From: Acidobacteriota bacterium
Lineage (GTDB): Bacteria > Acidobacteriota > Blastocatellia > Pyrinomonadales > Pyrinomonadaceae
Length of the DNA stretch: 60,687 nucleotides
Direction: 5' to 3'
Assembly: GCA_003222975.1 (NCBI GenBank)
Contig: QHXN01000020.1
Location: forward strand, 1-60,687
Shown here: positions 8,091 through 18,000 of the stretch, piece by piece
Layout of the letters: every line of letters starts with the position of its first letter
Position numbering within the stretch: the stretch's first letter is position 1
Program-made: the position numbers and the translations under genes
Notes under the pieces: model-generated
Seen by the model: only the letters and a program-made list of their open reading frames with translations
What the model was told of the DNA's origin: nothing
The model's database searches: none

Positions 8091-9765
8091 CACTGAAGCC
8101 GCCGCACGCCGGCAAGCCTCCGACCCGAACACGCACGCACCCTCGACACGCAAGCACTCTTCAGTCACAAGCAAGCTCCGCACGCCCTTCGTCTTCCTCC
8201 TCATCTTCGCCGCGGTCTTCCTGCTCCACCTGACGCTGCTCGAACTCCCTTACTACTGGGACGAGGCCGGCTACTTCATCCCCGCGGCGCGCGACATCTA
8301 CACGGACGGCCAGTTCGTCCCGCACTCGACGCTCTCGAACGCGCACCCGCCGCTCGTCATGGCCTACCTCGCCCTCGCCTGGAAGCTCTTCGGCTTCCGC
8401 ATCGAGGTCGCGCGCACGGCGATGCTCCTCGTCTCTGCGCTCGCGCTCACGGGCCTGTTCCGCCTCGCCGAGCGCGTGTCGAACGCGCGCGTCGCCGCCG
8501 CGACCGCCATCACGACGGCGCTCTACCCGGTCTTCTTCGCGCAGAGCTTGCTCGCGCACCTCGACATGACGACGGCGGCGCTGACGACGTGGGGACTTGT
8601 ACTCTATTTGCCGCGCGGGGCGACGGAGCGACGGGGAGATGGGGAGACGGGGGGACTAGGAGACGGGGAGGCGGGGAGGCGGGAAGAAGGAGAGACGGAG
8701 GCGGGCGCGAACGTGCTTGAGAGTCGCGGCGTCCGCCGCGTCGCGTGCGTTGCGCTGTTCGCGCTCGCGGCGCTGGCGAAGGAGACGGCCATACTCGTGC
8801 CCTTCGTGCTGTGCGGGTGGGAACTGCTGTGTCGGCTCGTCGGGAAGAAAGAGAGGCTCGCGGCTGCGGTCTGCGTCGAACGCCCGCGGACTGTCGTGTG
8901 GTCGCTCGCGCTTCTGCTGGCGTGCGCGCCGCTCGCGCTGTGGTTCGCGTACCACCACGCGCGCACCGGCTACACGTTCGGCAACCCGGAATACTTCCGC
9001 TACAACGTCGCCTCCACGCTCAGCCTTGAGCGTTTGCTCTACGCTGCTTGGGAGCGCCTGAAGCACGTCACCTACCACATGAACCTTTGGGCGCTCACGC
9101 TCGCCGGACTCGCCGCGATGTTCCTCAGGCCGAGGCGCGACCGCGGCGTCGAGCGCCCACGCATCGCCGTGCCCGTGCAACTCCTCTTCGCCGCGCTCAT
9201 CCTGGCGCACGTGGTCGCCCTCTCGTTCGTCGGCGGCGCTGTGCTCGCGCGCTACATGCTGCCCGTGCTCCCGCTCGTCATCCTCATCTGGGTCTCGACA
9301 ATCTGGCGGCGCGCGCCCCTCTGGCCGCTCGTCGTCGCGCTCGTCTGCGCCGCCTTTGCCTACCGCATCGAGGTCAATCCGCCTTACAGCTTCCCCTGGG
9401 AAGACAACCTCGCCTACCGCGACTTCGTACTACTGCACCGCGACGCCGCACACTTCCTCGCCGCACACGAAGCAGGCGCGCGTGTGCTCACCACCTGGCC
9501 CGCGACCGACGAGCTGAAGAACCCGGACTTCGGCTACCTCGACCGCCTCTTGCGCGTCTTCGCGGTCGAGGACTTTAAGCGCGCGACGCTTGAGCAGGCC
9601 GCGCGGCAAAAGTCCGACTACGACGCCGCGCTCCTCTTCTCCACACACGGCGGCCTCGAACTCGACGACGCCATCAACGTGCTCGGCGGTCGCGTCGTCT
9701 TTCAAGAGGAGCGGAAAGGTCAGTGGATCGCCGTCGTGGAAATTCAAGAAGGCAGGAGGCAGTAA
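8065..9765 (+). CDS. Membrane glycosyltransferase, GT39/ArnT-PMT-like
   Basis: A 566-residue polytopic protein. The first periplasmic loop carries the family signature YYWDEAGYFIPAARDI (metal/substrate-binding Asp-Glu) followed by NAHPPLVMAYLALAW. At least eight hydrophobic segments follow. Such enzymes transfer sugars from polyprenyl-phosphate donors outside the cytoplasmic membrane. The ATG at 8065 overlaps the preceding gene by 26 nt. Two oddities: residues about 187-222 are a Gly/Glu/Arg-rich insert encoded by a run of gggagacgggg words (element M1), and the last residues EGRRQ and the stop codon come from hairpin G1. Confidence 0.8.
   Translation: MTPPPRKADTEAAARRQASDPNTHAPSTRKHSSVTSKLRTPFVFLLIFAAVFLLHLTLLELPYYWDEAGYFIPAARDIYTDGQFVPHSTLSNAHPPLVMAYLALAWKLFGFRIEVARTAMLLVSALALTGLFRLAERVSNARVAAATAITTALYPVFFAQSLLAHLDMTTAALTTWGLVLYLPRGATERRGDGETGGLGDGEAGRREEGETEAGANVLESRGVRRVACVALFALAALAKETAILVPFVLCGWELLCRLVGKKERLAAAVCVERPRTVVWSLALLLACAPLALWFAYHHARTGYTFGNPEYFRYNVASTLSLERLLYAAWERLKHVTYHMNLWALTLAGLAAMFLRPRRDRGVERPRIAVPVQLLFAALILAHVVALSFVGGAVLARYMLPVLPLVILIWVSTIWRRAPLWPLVVALVCAAFAYRIEVNPPYSFPWEDNLAYRDFVLLHRDAAHFLAAHEAGARVLTTWPATDELKNPDFGYLDRLLRVFAVEDFKRATLEQAARQKSDYDAALLFSTHGGLELDDAINVLGGRVVFQEERKGQWIAVVEIQEGRRQ
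8625..8703. repeat. In-frame half-element M1 (GGGAGACGGGGAGAC family)
   Basis: A G-rich run of gacgggg/gagac words lies inside the GT39 coding sequence and is translated as ERRGDGETGGLGDGEAGRRE. Only one arm is present. The same words form the left arm of element M2 at 52.4 kb. Confidence 0.7.
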
Positions 9766-10003
9766 GCAGAAGGCAGTCAAAACGAGAGGCCGCGAGCAAG
9801 TCGTCAATCTATAGCGATTGGCAAATGGCGCGTTCGGTTTAGAGTTCACGCTTTAGCGTGTCTGACGAAGCAGCCTGAAGGCTGGACTCTGAACTCAGGC
9901 AACACCCAAACATAATTCTCAGGTCGTGCGGCGCTCGCTCGACTGCCGGCCAGCACGGTTGGCATCCGACGACTGCCTTCTGCATACTGCCTCCTGCCTC
10001 CTG
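9748..10003. repeat. Hairpin element G1 (GGCAGGAGGCAG family) with nested H1
   Basis: The left arm 9748-9778 (aaggcaggaggcagtaagca) begins inside the preceding GT39 gene and supplies its TAA stop. The right arm 9971-10003 (ctgcctcctgcctcctg) abuts the start of lolC. The loop is unusually long because element H1 lies inside it. Confidence 0.85.
9809..9922. repeat. MITE-like palindromic element H1
   Basis: The core 9837-9896 is closed by TTTAGAGTTC/GAACTCTGAAC and encloses two mini-hairpins, CACGCTTTAGCGTG and CAGCCTGAAGGCTG. The left end carries CTATAGCGATTGGCA, matching the terminal repeat of copy H4; the right end is degenerate. It is nested in the loop of G1. Confidence 0.8.
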
Positions 10004-10010
10004 TTTGTTT

Positions 10011-11318
10011 ATGCCCTACGAACTCTTTCTCGCGCTCAGGTACTTGCGCGCGCGGCGGGGGCGACGCGTGGCGCGTTGGACTGCGCTGGCCGCGGTGGTC
10101 GGCATCGCGTGCGGCGTGGCGGCTCTGACGGCGGCGCTGGCGTTGTCGAACGGCTTCCGCGACGAACTGCGCGACAAAATTTTGCGCGGCACGGCGCACG
10201 TCACGCTCGCGCGCGCCGACGGCGGCGCGATTGAAAACCCGCGCGCCTTGGCCGGGCGCGTGCGTGGCGTCGAGGGCGTTCTGGACGCGACGCCGACGAC
10301 CTACGAGGGCGCGCTGCTGAGCGGCCCCGGCGGCGCGGCCTACACGCTCCTGCGCGGCGTTGACGCCGCCTCGTCGCACGCGCGCGGCGAGATTCAGGGC
10401 ACACTGACCGGAGGGTCGCTCGATGCGGTCTTTGAGCACAAAGCGACGGGCGATACTGACGGCGCGAGCGGTGCGACCGGAGCCGGCGACGCGGACGACG
10501 CGACGACTAGCGCAGATGACGCGCCCGTGCCCGTAGTCGTCGGCGAGGAGTTGGCGGCGCGCGCGGGGCTGACGGAGGTGGGCGACGAGGGCTGGATAGT
10601 GACGGGCGGCGCGGCGCAGCAGGCGACGGGGTTTGCGCCGCGCGTGCGCCGCGTGCGCGTCGCCGGCCTGTTCCGCTCCGGCCTCTACGAATACGACTCG
10701 GCGTGGACTTACCTGTCGCTCGACGACGTGGCGCGCGTCGAGGGCGCACGGCCTTCATCCACGGTCATCAGCATCGCGGCGCGCGACATCTACGCGTCGG
10801 ACGAAGTGGCGCACCGCGTGCGCGAGGCGTTGGGCGCGGGCTGGACGACCCTCGACTGGCGCGAGGCGAACCGGCCTCTCTTCGACGCGCTCGCGTTAGA
10901 GCGGCGCACGGTCGCACTCATCATCATGCTCGTGACAATCGTCGCCGCCTTAAACATCACGACCACGCTCGCGCTCGTCGTCGTCGAGCGGCGCGCGGAC
11001 ATAGCCGTCCTCGGCGCTCTGGGCGCGCGCCCGCGCGGCGTGATGCTCGTCTTCGTGATTGAGGGCGCGCTCGTCGGGGCCGCGGGCGCGCTCGCGGGCG
11101 TTGCCCTGGGTCTGGCGGCGTGCGCCGCCGCCGACCGCTTCCACCTGATTCGTCTGCCGCCGGACGTGTACTCGCTTTCGTCCGTGCCCCTGCACCCGCA
11201 CGCGCCGGACGTTCTGCTCACCGCGCTCGCCGCCTTCGCCGTCAGCCTGCTCGCCACACTCTACCCGGCACGGCAGGCGGCGCGCGTCCGGCCCGCGGAG
11301 GTTCTGCGATACGAATGA
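10011..11318 (+). CDS. lolC: ABC transporter permease, LolC/LolE family
   Basis: A 435-residue inner-membrane permease of the MacB/FtsX fold. An N-terminal amphipathic start and TM1 (MPYELFLALRYLRARRG...WTALAAVVGIACGVAALT) are followed by a large periplasmic domain (about 60-290). Three TM helices sit at the C-terminus, with the family sequence LEYRRT-like LALERRTVALIIMLVTIVAALN. The last residues [17 protein letters not shown] match LolC/E family ends. With LolD it should extract lipoproteins for the outer membrane. The stop overlaps the LolD ATG (ATGA). A single permease is present, so a homodimer is possible. The periplasmic domain has an Asp/Gly/Thr-rich low-complexity insert (DTDGASGATGAGDADDATTS). 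Confidence 0.82.
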   Translation: MPYELFLALRYLRARRGRRVARWTALAAVVGIACGVAALTAALALSNGFRDELRDKILRGTAHVTLARADGGAIENPRALAGRVRGVEGVLDATPTTYEGALLSGPGGAAYTLLRGVDAASSHARGEIQGTLTGGSLDAVFEHKATGDTDGASGATGAGDADDATTSADDAPVPVVVGEELAARAGLTEVGDEGWIVTGGAAQQATGFAPRVRRVRVAGLFRSGLYEYDSAWTYLSLDDVARVEGARPSSTVISIAARDIYASDEVAHRVREALGAGWTTLDWREANRPLFDALALERRTVALIIMLVTIVAALNITTTLALVVVERRADIAVLGALGARPRGVMLVFVIEGALVGAAGALAGVALGLAACAAADRFHLIRLPPDVYSLSSVPLHPHAPDVLLTALAAFAVSLLATLYPARQAARVRPAEVLRYE

Positions 11319-12097
11319 GTTCAAAGTTCAAAGTTCAAAGTTCAAAGTCGCGGGAGACGGCAGCGCGCCCCGATGGCTGTCGCGCGTCCTTTAACTTTGA
11401 ACCTGGAACTTTGAACTTTGAACTCGTGGTCGAAGGCGTGCGGAAGTCTTTCCGCGATCCTTCGGGCGGGACGGTGGAGGTCTTGCGCGGCGTGTCGTTC
11501 GAGTTGCGCGCGGGCGAGATGGCGGCGGTCGTAGGGGCGTCGGGCGCGGGCAAGACCACTCTGCTGCACGTCCTGGGCGGGCTTGAGGCGGCGGACGCAG
11601 GCCGCGCGCGTCTCGGCGACTTCCGCATCAACGGCGCGGGCGCGGCGGAGTTGGCGCGCTGGCGCGGGCGCGAGGTCGGGTTCGTCTTCCAGTCCCAACG
11701 CCTGCTCGCAGACCTCTCGGCTGAAGAGAACGTGGCGCTGCCGCTCCTGGTGGCACGCCGCGGCTGGCGCGAGGCGCGTGCGCGTGCGCGCGAGATGCTC
11801 GACGCGGTCGGCCTCGCGTCGCGCGCGGCGCACCTGGCGGGCGAGTTGTCAGGCGGCGAGCAGCAGCGCGTGGCCCTGGCGCGCGCGCTCGTCACGCGCC
11901 CGCGGCTCGTCCTCGCGGACGAACCGACGGGCAACCTCGACGCACGCACCGGCGACGAGGTCGGCGCGCTCCTCCTCGACTTGTGCCGGCTTCAGCGCGC
12001 CTGCGTCCTCGTCGCCACGCACAACGAGCGGCTGGCGCGCCTCTGCGACCGCGTGCTCGTCTTGCGCGACGGACAACTAGAAGAGGTCAGAGGTTAG
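11315..12097 (+). CDS. lolD: ABC transporter ATP-binding protein LolD
   Basis: A 260-residue ATPase of the LolD/MacB type. Walker A is GASGAGKTT, the signature [15 protein letters not shown] and Walker [13 protein letters not shown]. It powers the LolC-type permease, whose stop codon its ATG overlaps (ATGA). Oddly, residues 2-37 are encoded by hairpin E1: the arms read [11 protein letters not shown] and [16 protein letters not shown] at 11426, just after the element, is an alternative start that would give a normal-length LolD. The C-terminal EEVRG and the TAG stop come from hairpin K1. Confidence 0.87.
   Translation: MSSKFKVQSSKSRETAARPDGCRASFNFEPGTLNFELVVEGVRKSFRDPSGGTVEVLRGVSFELRAGEMAAVVGASGAGKTTLLHVLGGLEAADAGRARLGDFRINGAGAAELARWRGREVGFVFQSQRLLADLSAEENVALPLLVARRGWREARARAREMLDAVGLASRAAHLAGELSGGEQQRVALARALVTRPRLVLADEPTGNLDARTGDEVGALLLDLCRLQRACVLVATHNERLARLCDRVLVLRDGQLEEVRG
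11319..11425. repeat. Hairpin element E1 (AGTTCAAAGTTCAAAG family) at the 5' end of lolD
   Basis: The left arm 11318-11347 consists of three AGTTCAA words. The right arm about 11391-11425 is the complement (ctttgaacctggaactttga). It lies between the overlapping lolC stop/lolD ATG and an alternative GTG start at 11426. Confidence 0.85.
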
Positions 12098-12187
12098 AGG
12101 TCAGTTGTTTGCGCTCACTGCCTCGCCCACTTTCAACCAGAATGGCTGCCATCGTCAGCTTTTCAGTGACCTCTGACCTCTAACCTC
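12080..12187. repeat. Hairpin element K1 (GAGGTCAGAGGTTAGAGGTCAG family)
   Basis: The left arm 12080-12104 overlaps the lolD 3' end and provides its TAG stop. The right arm 12164-12187 is the complement (cctctgacctctaacctc). The loop includes gtcagcttttcag. Confidence 0.83.
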
Positions 12188-12206
12188 CGGCCTCGGACTT
12201 TTAAAT

Positions 12207-12236
12207 CTGACAGACGCCCTCCGTTTCAGTTATAAT
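12207..12236 (+). promoter_or_regulatory. Probable sigma-70 promoter of clpC
   Basis: CTGACA (12207-12212), 18 nt, then TATAAT (12231-12236), about 90 nt before the clpC start and just downstream of hairpin K1. I saw no CtsR-like operator next to it. Confidence 0.6.
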
Positions 12237-12326
12237 GCGCGGCGGGCGCACTTCGGCGGCTGCCCCGTTGGTTTCAAGTCACGCCGGACGCTTTCGCGAA
12301 CGTCCTTATCGGTCGGTAATCTTCTT

Positions 12327-14702
12327 ATGTTTGAGCGATACACGGAGAAGGCGCGGAGGGTTATCTTCTTCGCGCGGTACGAGGCCTCTCAGTTCGGCGC
12401 GCCGGCAATCGAGCCGGAGCACCTCCTCTTGGGACTCATGCGCGAGGACAAGACGCTGACGGCGCGCTTCCTCGCGCGCGCGCAGACTTCGCTCGAAGCC
12501 ATACGCAAGGAGATCGAGGGCCGCGCGCCGTTGCGCGAAAAGATTTCCACGTCGGTCGAACTGCCCCTCGCGCCCGAAACCAAGCGCGTCCTGGCCTACG
12601 CCCACGAAGAGTCAGACCGCCTGCAACACCGGCACATCGGGACGGAACACCTCCTGCTCGGCCTGCTGCGCGAGGAGCGCTCGATGGCCGCCGAGATTCT
12701 CTACGAGCGCGGGCTGAAGCTGCACGCGGTGCGCGAAGAGATTTCGCGCTCCGCCGGGGGCGACCCGCGCGCCGCGCAGAAGAAGGAGACGCCGCACCTC
12801 GCCGAGTTCTCGCGCGACCTCACCGACGACGCCGCCAACGACAAGCTCGACCCGCTCGTGGGCCGCGAGGGCGAGATCGAGCGCGTCGTCCAAATCTTGT
12901 GCCGCCGGACGAAGAACAACCCCGTCTTGATCGGCGAGCCGGGCGTCGGCAAGACCGCCATCGTCGAAGGTCTCGCGCAGAGAATCGTCCGCGGCGAAGT
13001 GCCGTCATTTCTTGAGAACAAGCGGATACTTTCGCTCGACCTCTCACTCATCGTCGCGGGCACGAAGTACCGCGGCCAGTTCGAGGAGCGCCTGAAGCAG
13101 ATCATGCGCGAGCTGGTCGAGAACCCGCAGTACATCGTCTTCATTGACGAGCTGCACACGCTCGTCGGCGCAGGCTCGGCGGAAGGCTCGCTCGACGCGG
13201 CGAACATTTTGAAGCCCGCGCTCTCGCGCGGAGAGATACAGTGCATCGGCGCGACCACCCCGGCGGAGTTCCGCAAGTCAATCGAGAAAGACCGCTCGCT
13301 GGAGCGCCGCTTCCAGGCCGTCAAAGTCCCGCCGCCGACCGAGGAAGAGGCCGTCGCAATCCTCGACGGCGTGCGCGAGCGCTACGAGGCCTTCCACCAG
13401 GTTCGTTACACTGCGGAGGCCATCGAGGCCGCCGTCTATCAGTCGAACCGCTACATCCCCGACCGCTTCCTCCCCGACAAGGCCATTGACGTGATTGACG
13501 AGGCGGGCGCGCGCGTCAAGCTCCGCGCGCGCCGCGACCTGCCCGCTCACGCGCCGCGCGGCGACCTGTTCGACGAGCGCGGCGGCTACATGAGGGGCGC
13601 GGGGCTGGGGCCTTCGGCCTTCGTGGACGACGAGGAGATGCTGATGGCCGTCGAGGTCACCAAAGACGACGTGGAGGAGGTCATCGCGCGCTGGACGGGC
13701 ATCCCCGTTACCTCGCTCAAGGAGGAGGAGACGCAGAAACTCCTGCGCATCGAGGACGAACTGAGGGGCCGCGTCATCGCGCAGCGCCCGGCCATCTCCG
13801 CGCTCGCCCGCTCCATCCGGCGCTCGCGCGCGGGCCTCAAGAACCCGCACCGCCCCGTCGGCTCGTTCCTCTTCTTAGGCCCCACGGGCGTCGGCAAAAC
13901 GGAAGTCGCACGCAGCCTGGCCGAGTTCCTGTTCGGCTCCGAGCGCTCGATGATTCGCTTCGACATGTCGGAGTTCATGGAGAAGCACTCGGTCTCGAAG
14001 CTCATCGGCTCGCCCCCCGGCTACGTCGGCCACGAGGAGGGCGGCCAGCTCACCGAACGTATCAAGCGCTCGCCCTACTCGGTGCTGCTGTTTGACGAGA
14101 TCGAGAAGGCGCACCCCGACATCTTCAACGTGCTCTTGCAGGTCTTCGAGGACGGGATACTCACCGACGCTCTGGGCAACACCGTTGACTTCAAGAACGC
14201 GATCATCATCATGACCTCGAACATCGGCGCGCGCTTCATCCAGAAGAAGGGCACGATGGGCTTCCAGGCTTCTCCGGACGCCTCGCGCGAGAAGATGGAG
14301 GAGATGGTGATGAACGCCGTGCGCCACACCTTCAACCCCGAATTCATCAACCGCCTCGACGAGATCATCATCTTCGACCAGTTGCAGGACGATGAGCTTC
14401 TGGAAATCGTCGGCCTCCAGGTCGAGCTGCTGAACCGGACGCTCAGCAGGCGCGGCCTCGAAGTCCGCCTGACCGAGGACGCCAAGCGCTGGATCGTCGA
14501 GAAGACCTGCGCCGACCGCTCCTACGGCGCGCGGCCACTTCGTCGCGCGCTCCAGAAGCACGTCGAAGACATGCTCTCCGAGGCGCTCATCCAGGGCAGC
14601 CTGGGCGGCGCTACGGTCATCGAGGTCTATGCCGAGGGCAGCGAGCTGAGCTACCGCACCGCCGGCGTCGAGGAGCCGGGCGACGCGCTACTCATTCACT
14701 GA
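12327..14702 (+). CDS. clpC: ATP-dependent Clp protease ATP-binding subunit, ClpC/ClpA type
   Basis: A 791-residue Hsp100 unfoldase. Two Clp_N repeats come first ([35 protein letters not shown]). D1 AAA+ has Walker A GEPGVGKT and Walker [10 protein letters not shown], and D2 has Walker A GPTGVGKT and DEIEKAHPD. The C-terminal D2-small domain includes [17 protein letters not shown] loop resembles the LGF/IGF loop that docks on ClpP. The linker between D1 and D2 has a glycine-rich stretch ([17 protein letters not shown]) where ClpC proteins carry the UVR motif; I see no UVR sequence. It has its own promoter and precedes bamA. Confidence 0.93.
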   Translation: MFERYTEKARRVIFFARYEASQFGAPAIEPEHLLLGLMREDKTLTARFLARAQTSLEAIRKEIEGRAPLREKISTSVELPLAPETKRVLAYAHEESDRLQHRHIGTEHLLLGLLREERSMAAEILYERGLKLHAVREEISRSAGGDPRAAQKKETPHLAEFSRDLTDDAANDKLDPLVGREGEIERVVQILCRRTKNNPVLIGEPGVGKTAIVEGLAQRIVRGEVPSFLENKRILSLDLSLIVAGTKYRGQFEERLKQIMRELVENPQYIVFIDELHTLVGAGSAEGSLDAANILKPALSRGEIQCIGATTPAEFRKSIEKDRSLERRFQAVKVPPPTEEEAVAILDGVRERYEAFHQVRYTAEAIEAAVYQSNRYIPDRFLPDKAIDVIDEAGARVKLRARRDLPAHAPRGDLFDERGGYMRGAGLGPSAFVDDEEMLMAVEVTKDDVEEVIARWTGIPVTSLKEEETQKLLRIEDELRGRVIAQRPAISALARSIRRSRAGLKNPHRPVGSFLFLGPTGVGKTEVARSLAEFLFGSERSMIRFDMSEFMEKHSVSKLIGSPPGYVGHEEGGQLTERIKRSPYSVLLFDEIEKAHPDIFNVLLQVFEDGILTDALGNTVDFKNAIIIMTSNIGARFIQKKGTMGFQASPDASREKMEEMVMNAVRHTFNPEFINRLDEIIIFDQLQDDELLEIVGLQVELLNRTLSRRGLEVRLTEDAKRWIVEKTCADRSYGARPLRRALQKHVEDMLSEALIQGSLGGATVIEVYAEGSELSYRTAGVEEPGDALLIH

Positions 14703-14709
14703 AGTGAAT

Positions 14710-14793
14710 GGGGCAAAAGGGCAAAAGGGTAAAAGGGGAAAAGGTTTTTAGCCGTTTCCCCTTTTGCCCTTTTCCCCTTTTGCCCTTTTGCCT
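14710..14793. repeat. Hairpin element D2 (AAAAGGGCAAAAGGGG family)
   Basis: The left arm 14710-14748 and right arm 14754-14792 are complementary over nearly 40 nt with a very short loop. It begins eight nt after the clpC stop and abuts the TATAAT in front of bamA. It could act as a clpC terminator, although the T-rich side is interrupted by C. Confidence 0.87.
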
Positions 14794-14794
14794 G

Positions 14795-14800
14795 TATAAT
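14795..14800 (+). promoter_or_regulatory. Probable -10 box for the bamA cluster
   Basis: TATAAT immediately follows the right arm of hairpin D2. No good TTGACA lies 17 nt upstream; the arm itself occupies that place. The remaining 200-nt leader (14801-15003) shows no gene; I see no other recognisable element in it. Confidence 0.45.
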
Positions 14801-15003
14801 GCGCCACTTTGCGGGAGTGCGCCGCTGGCAACGTGAGGGCGTCCGGCGTGAATCCAAGCGTCGCCTGTTCAAATAAGTTCTGACGCCTTCGCTTGTGGAG
14901 CGGCCCGGCCCTCGTGGCCGCCTCGGCTGAAAATCTCGGAAAGTTTTTCATAAAGTCTCCCGGATTCATTCGACCGTAATTCTTGAGGCGAAAAACTAAT
15001 TTT

Positions 15004-18000
15004 ATGCGAATTCGCGCGCCCTGGATTTGTCTCGTGGCCGCCCTCACGGGCTGCCTCATGCTCATGGCGTCCCCCACGTTGAGCGCGCGGGCGCAGGAGC
15101 CGCAGGCCGCTTCTCCACAGCAAAAGCTAGTCGAAGACGTTCAGGTTGATGGCAACCACCGGCAGCGCGACGAGGATGTCCTCTACCACGTCCAGACGCG
15201 CAAGGGCGACGTGTACAACGAGGAGCAGGTCAAGCGCGACCTCCAGGCGCTTTTGAACCTCCCGTTCTTCGACAAGACCGCGACGAACGTCTCCACGACG
15301 ACCGGCCCGCTCGGCGGCGTCATCGTCATCTTCCACGTCAAAGAGCTGCCCGTCATCCGCGACCTCACGTTCAAGGGCCTGAAGAGCATCAGCGAGGCCG
15401 ACGTGCTCAAAGCCTTCCGCGAGAAGAGCGTCGGCGTCTCGAAGGAGGCGACCTTCGACCCCGTCAAGGTCAACAACGCCAAGCGCGTCATCAACGAGCT
15501 TCTCTCCGAGCACGGCCACCCGAACGCGACGATTGACGTGAACTCGGAGGAGATTTCGCAGACCTCCGTCGCCGTCACCTTCGACGTGGACGAGGGCGAG
15601 CGCGTCCGCGTCGTCGAGATACGGTTCGAGGGCAACCACCACTTCTCCGAGGGCGAGCTGCGCGGCGCGATGAAGCTCGTCAAGGAGGCGGGCCTGCTCA
15701 CGCGCTTCCACGGGCAGGACATCCTCCACCTGGAGAAGCTCGACTACGACCTCCGGAAGAACGTCCGCGACTACATGACCTCGAAGGGCTACCTCGAAGC
15801 GCACTTCGGCGAGCCGAAGGTCGAGGGCCTGGGGCCGAAGCGGACGGGCTTCCCCATCCTCCCGCTCCCTATCCTCTCTTCAACGGACGAGGGCCTGCGC
15901 GTCACCATCCCCGTCATCGAGGGCAAGCTCTACCGCCTGGGCCAGATCAAGATCGAGGGCAACTCCATCTACTCGGAGGAGCTGATCCGCCAGGTCATCG
16001 GCCTGAAGGCCGGCGAGGTCGCCAACGGCGCGCGCATCGTCAAGGCCCTGGCGGAAGACCTCAAGAAGCTCTACGGGCGCTCCGGCTTCATCCAGTACGA
16101 GTACGAAGTGAACCCGGAGTTCAAGCCCGACCCGCAGAAGCCGGACGAAGGCGTCGCCGACTTCACCATCACCATCACCGAGGGCAAGCAGTTCTCGCTC
16201 CGGCGGCTGGAGTTCCAGGGCAACACCTACACGCGCGACAACGTGCTCAGGCGCGAGGTGGCCGTCAACGAGGGCGACATCTTCGACCAGACGCTCTGGG
16301 AGTTCTCCGTCCTGAAGCTCAACCAGCTCGGCTTCTTCAACCCCATTGACAAGGACAAGGACGCCGAGTTCCGCACCAACGAGGAGACGGGCGAGGTGGA
16401 CATCAACCTCCGCGTCGAGGAGCGCGGGCGCAACCAGATCGCCTTCAACGGCGGGGTTTCGGGGATCGGCGGCTCATTCTTCGGCCTCGACTACTCGACA
16501 AACAACCTTCTGGGGCGCGGCGAGTCGCTCGCCTTCCAGTTCGCCTTCGGCAACCAGCAGAAGTCGGTCCAGTTCTCTTTCACCGAGCCTTACGTCAAAG
16601 ACCGCCCCATCTCGGTCGGCTTCACGCTGTTCACACAGTCGCTGAAGTTCTTCGGCGAGGGGACGCTCCTGTCGCAGAACGCCACGGCGGTCAACAGCCT
16701 GCTCAACACCCAGTTGGGCAACGTGACGAGCCAGTTGACCGTCGGCGAAGAGAACCTGTTCACGCAGAAAACGACGGGCGGGTCGGTCTTCGCCACCTCG
16801 TCGCTCTCCGAGTTCTGGCGTCCGCACAGCCGCAACCTCGTCCAGATCGCGCGCGCCTCGCGCATCGGCCTCTCCTACGCCTTCTCCAAGTCTTCGATCA
16901 AAGAGCCGGCGGTCAACACGCAGAACAACCCGAACACCTTCATCCCCGTCCTCTTCTCGCAGCCCGACATCCTGACGAGCCGCGTGACGCCCTCGTTCGT
17001 TTACGACACGCGCAACGGGACGATTGACCCGACTGCGGGCAAGCAGGTCGCCGTCCAGCTCGCGGTCGCGGGCCTCGGGGGCGACGTGCGCACCTTCGAG
17101 CCGACGGCCTCCTACATCCAGTTCATGCCCGTCCGCCGCAAGCGCTCGCGCAACCCCGAAGTCTTCGGCTTCCGGTTGCTGGCCGGCCACGTCCGCAGCT
17201 TCGGCCTCACGGACAAGGTTCGGCAGGCGCAGGAAAGCTCGCTCTCCTTCGTCGCGGGCGTGCCCGTTTACGAGCGCTTCTTCCTCGGCGACGAGTTCAC
17301 CATCCGCGGCTATAACGTGCGCTCGATCAGCCCCATCGTGCCGCTCGACGTATTCGTCACCTCGCGCAACGTGTCGGTCTCGGCCACTCCGCTGGGCGAC
17401 CTCGCGCCCGTCGCCGGAATCTCGGACACGCTGCGCGCCCAGCTCGCCCGGCTCGGCACGTTCACCGGCCCGACCGGGGCGAACTCGGTGCTCATCAACC
17501 GCCAGTTCAACTTCCTCGGCGGCGACACCCAACTCCTCGGCAACTTCGAGTACCGCGTGCCCATCTTCGGCCCGGTCTCCATCGCGGCCTTCGCCGACGT
17601 AGGCTCGGTCTTCAACCTCTCGACCAAGACTGACCAGACCTTCTCGACCAACTTCCTCGCCGACCAGCCGTTCCTCGGCGGCCTCGGCGGCCTGACCGAG
17701 CTGGTCGTGCGGCGCAACCCGCAGCTCGCCATCTCGCCGACGAGCAACTTCGTTGACCCGGCGACGCTCTCGCCGCTGCGCGCCCTGCTCGTCCAGGGCG
17801 ACCGCCTGCTGACGAAGGAGGAGTTCGCCAACCTCCAGCGGGTTGGCCCCGTCGACCCGCTGACGAACATGCCCTTCGGCGTGCAGCCCCTTTTCCTGCG
17901 CGGCGAGGCGCAGACCAACACGGTGGCCCGCATCTCGCAGAGCCTTTTTTCCAAACTCGGCGATTACAAATCCAGCCTGGGGCTGGAATTGCGCATCCAA

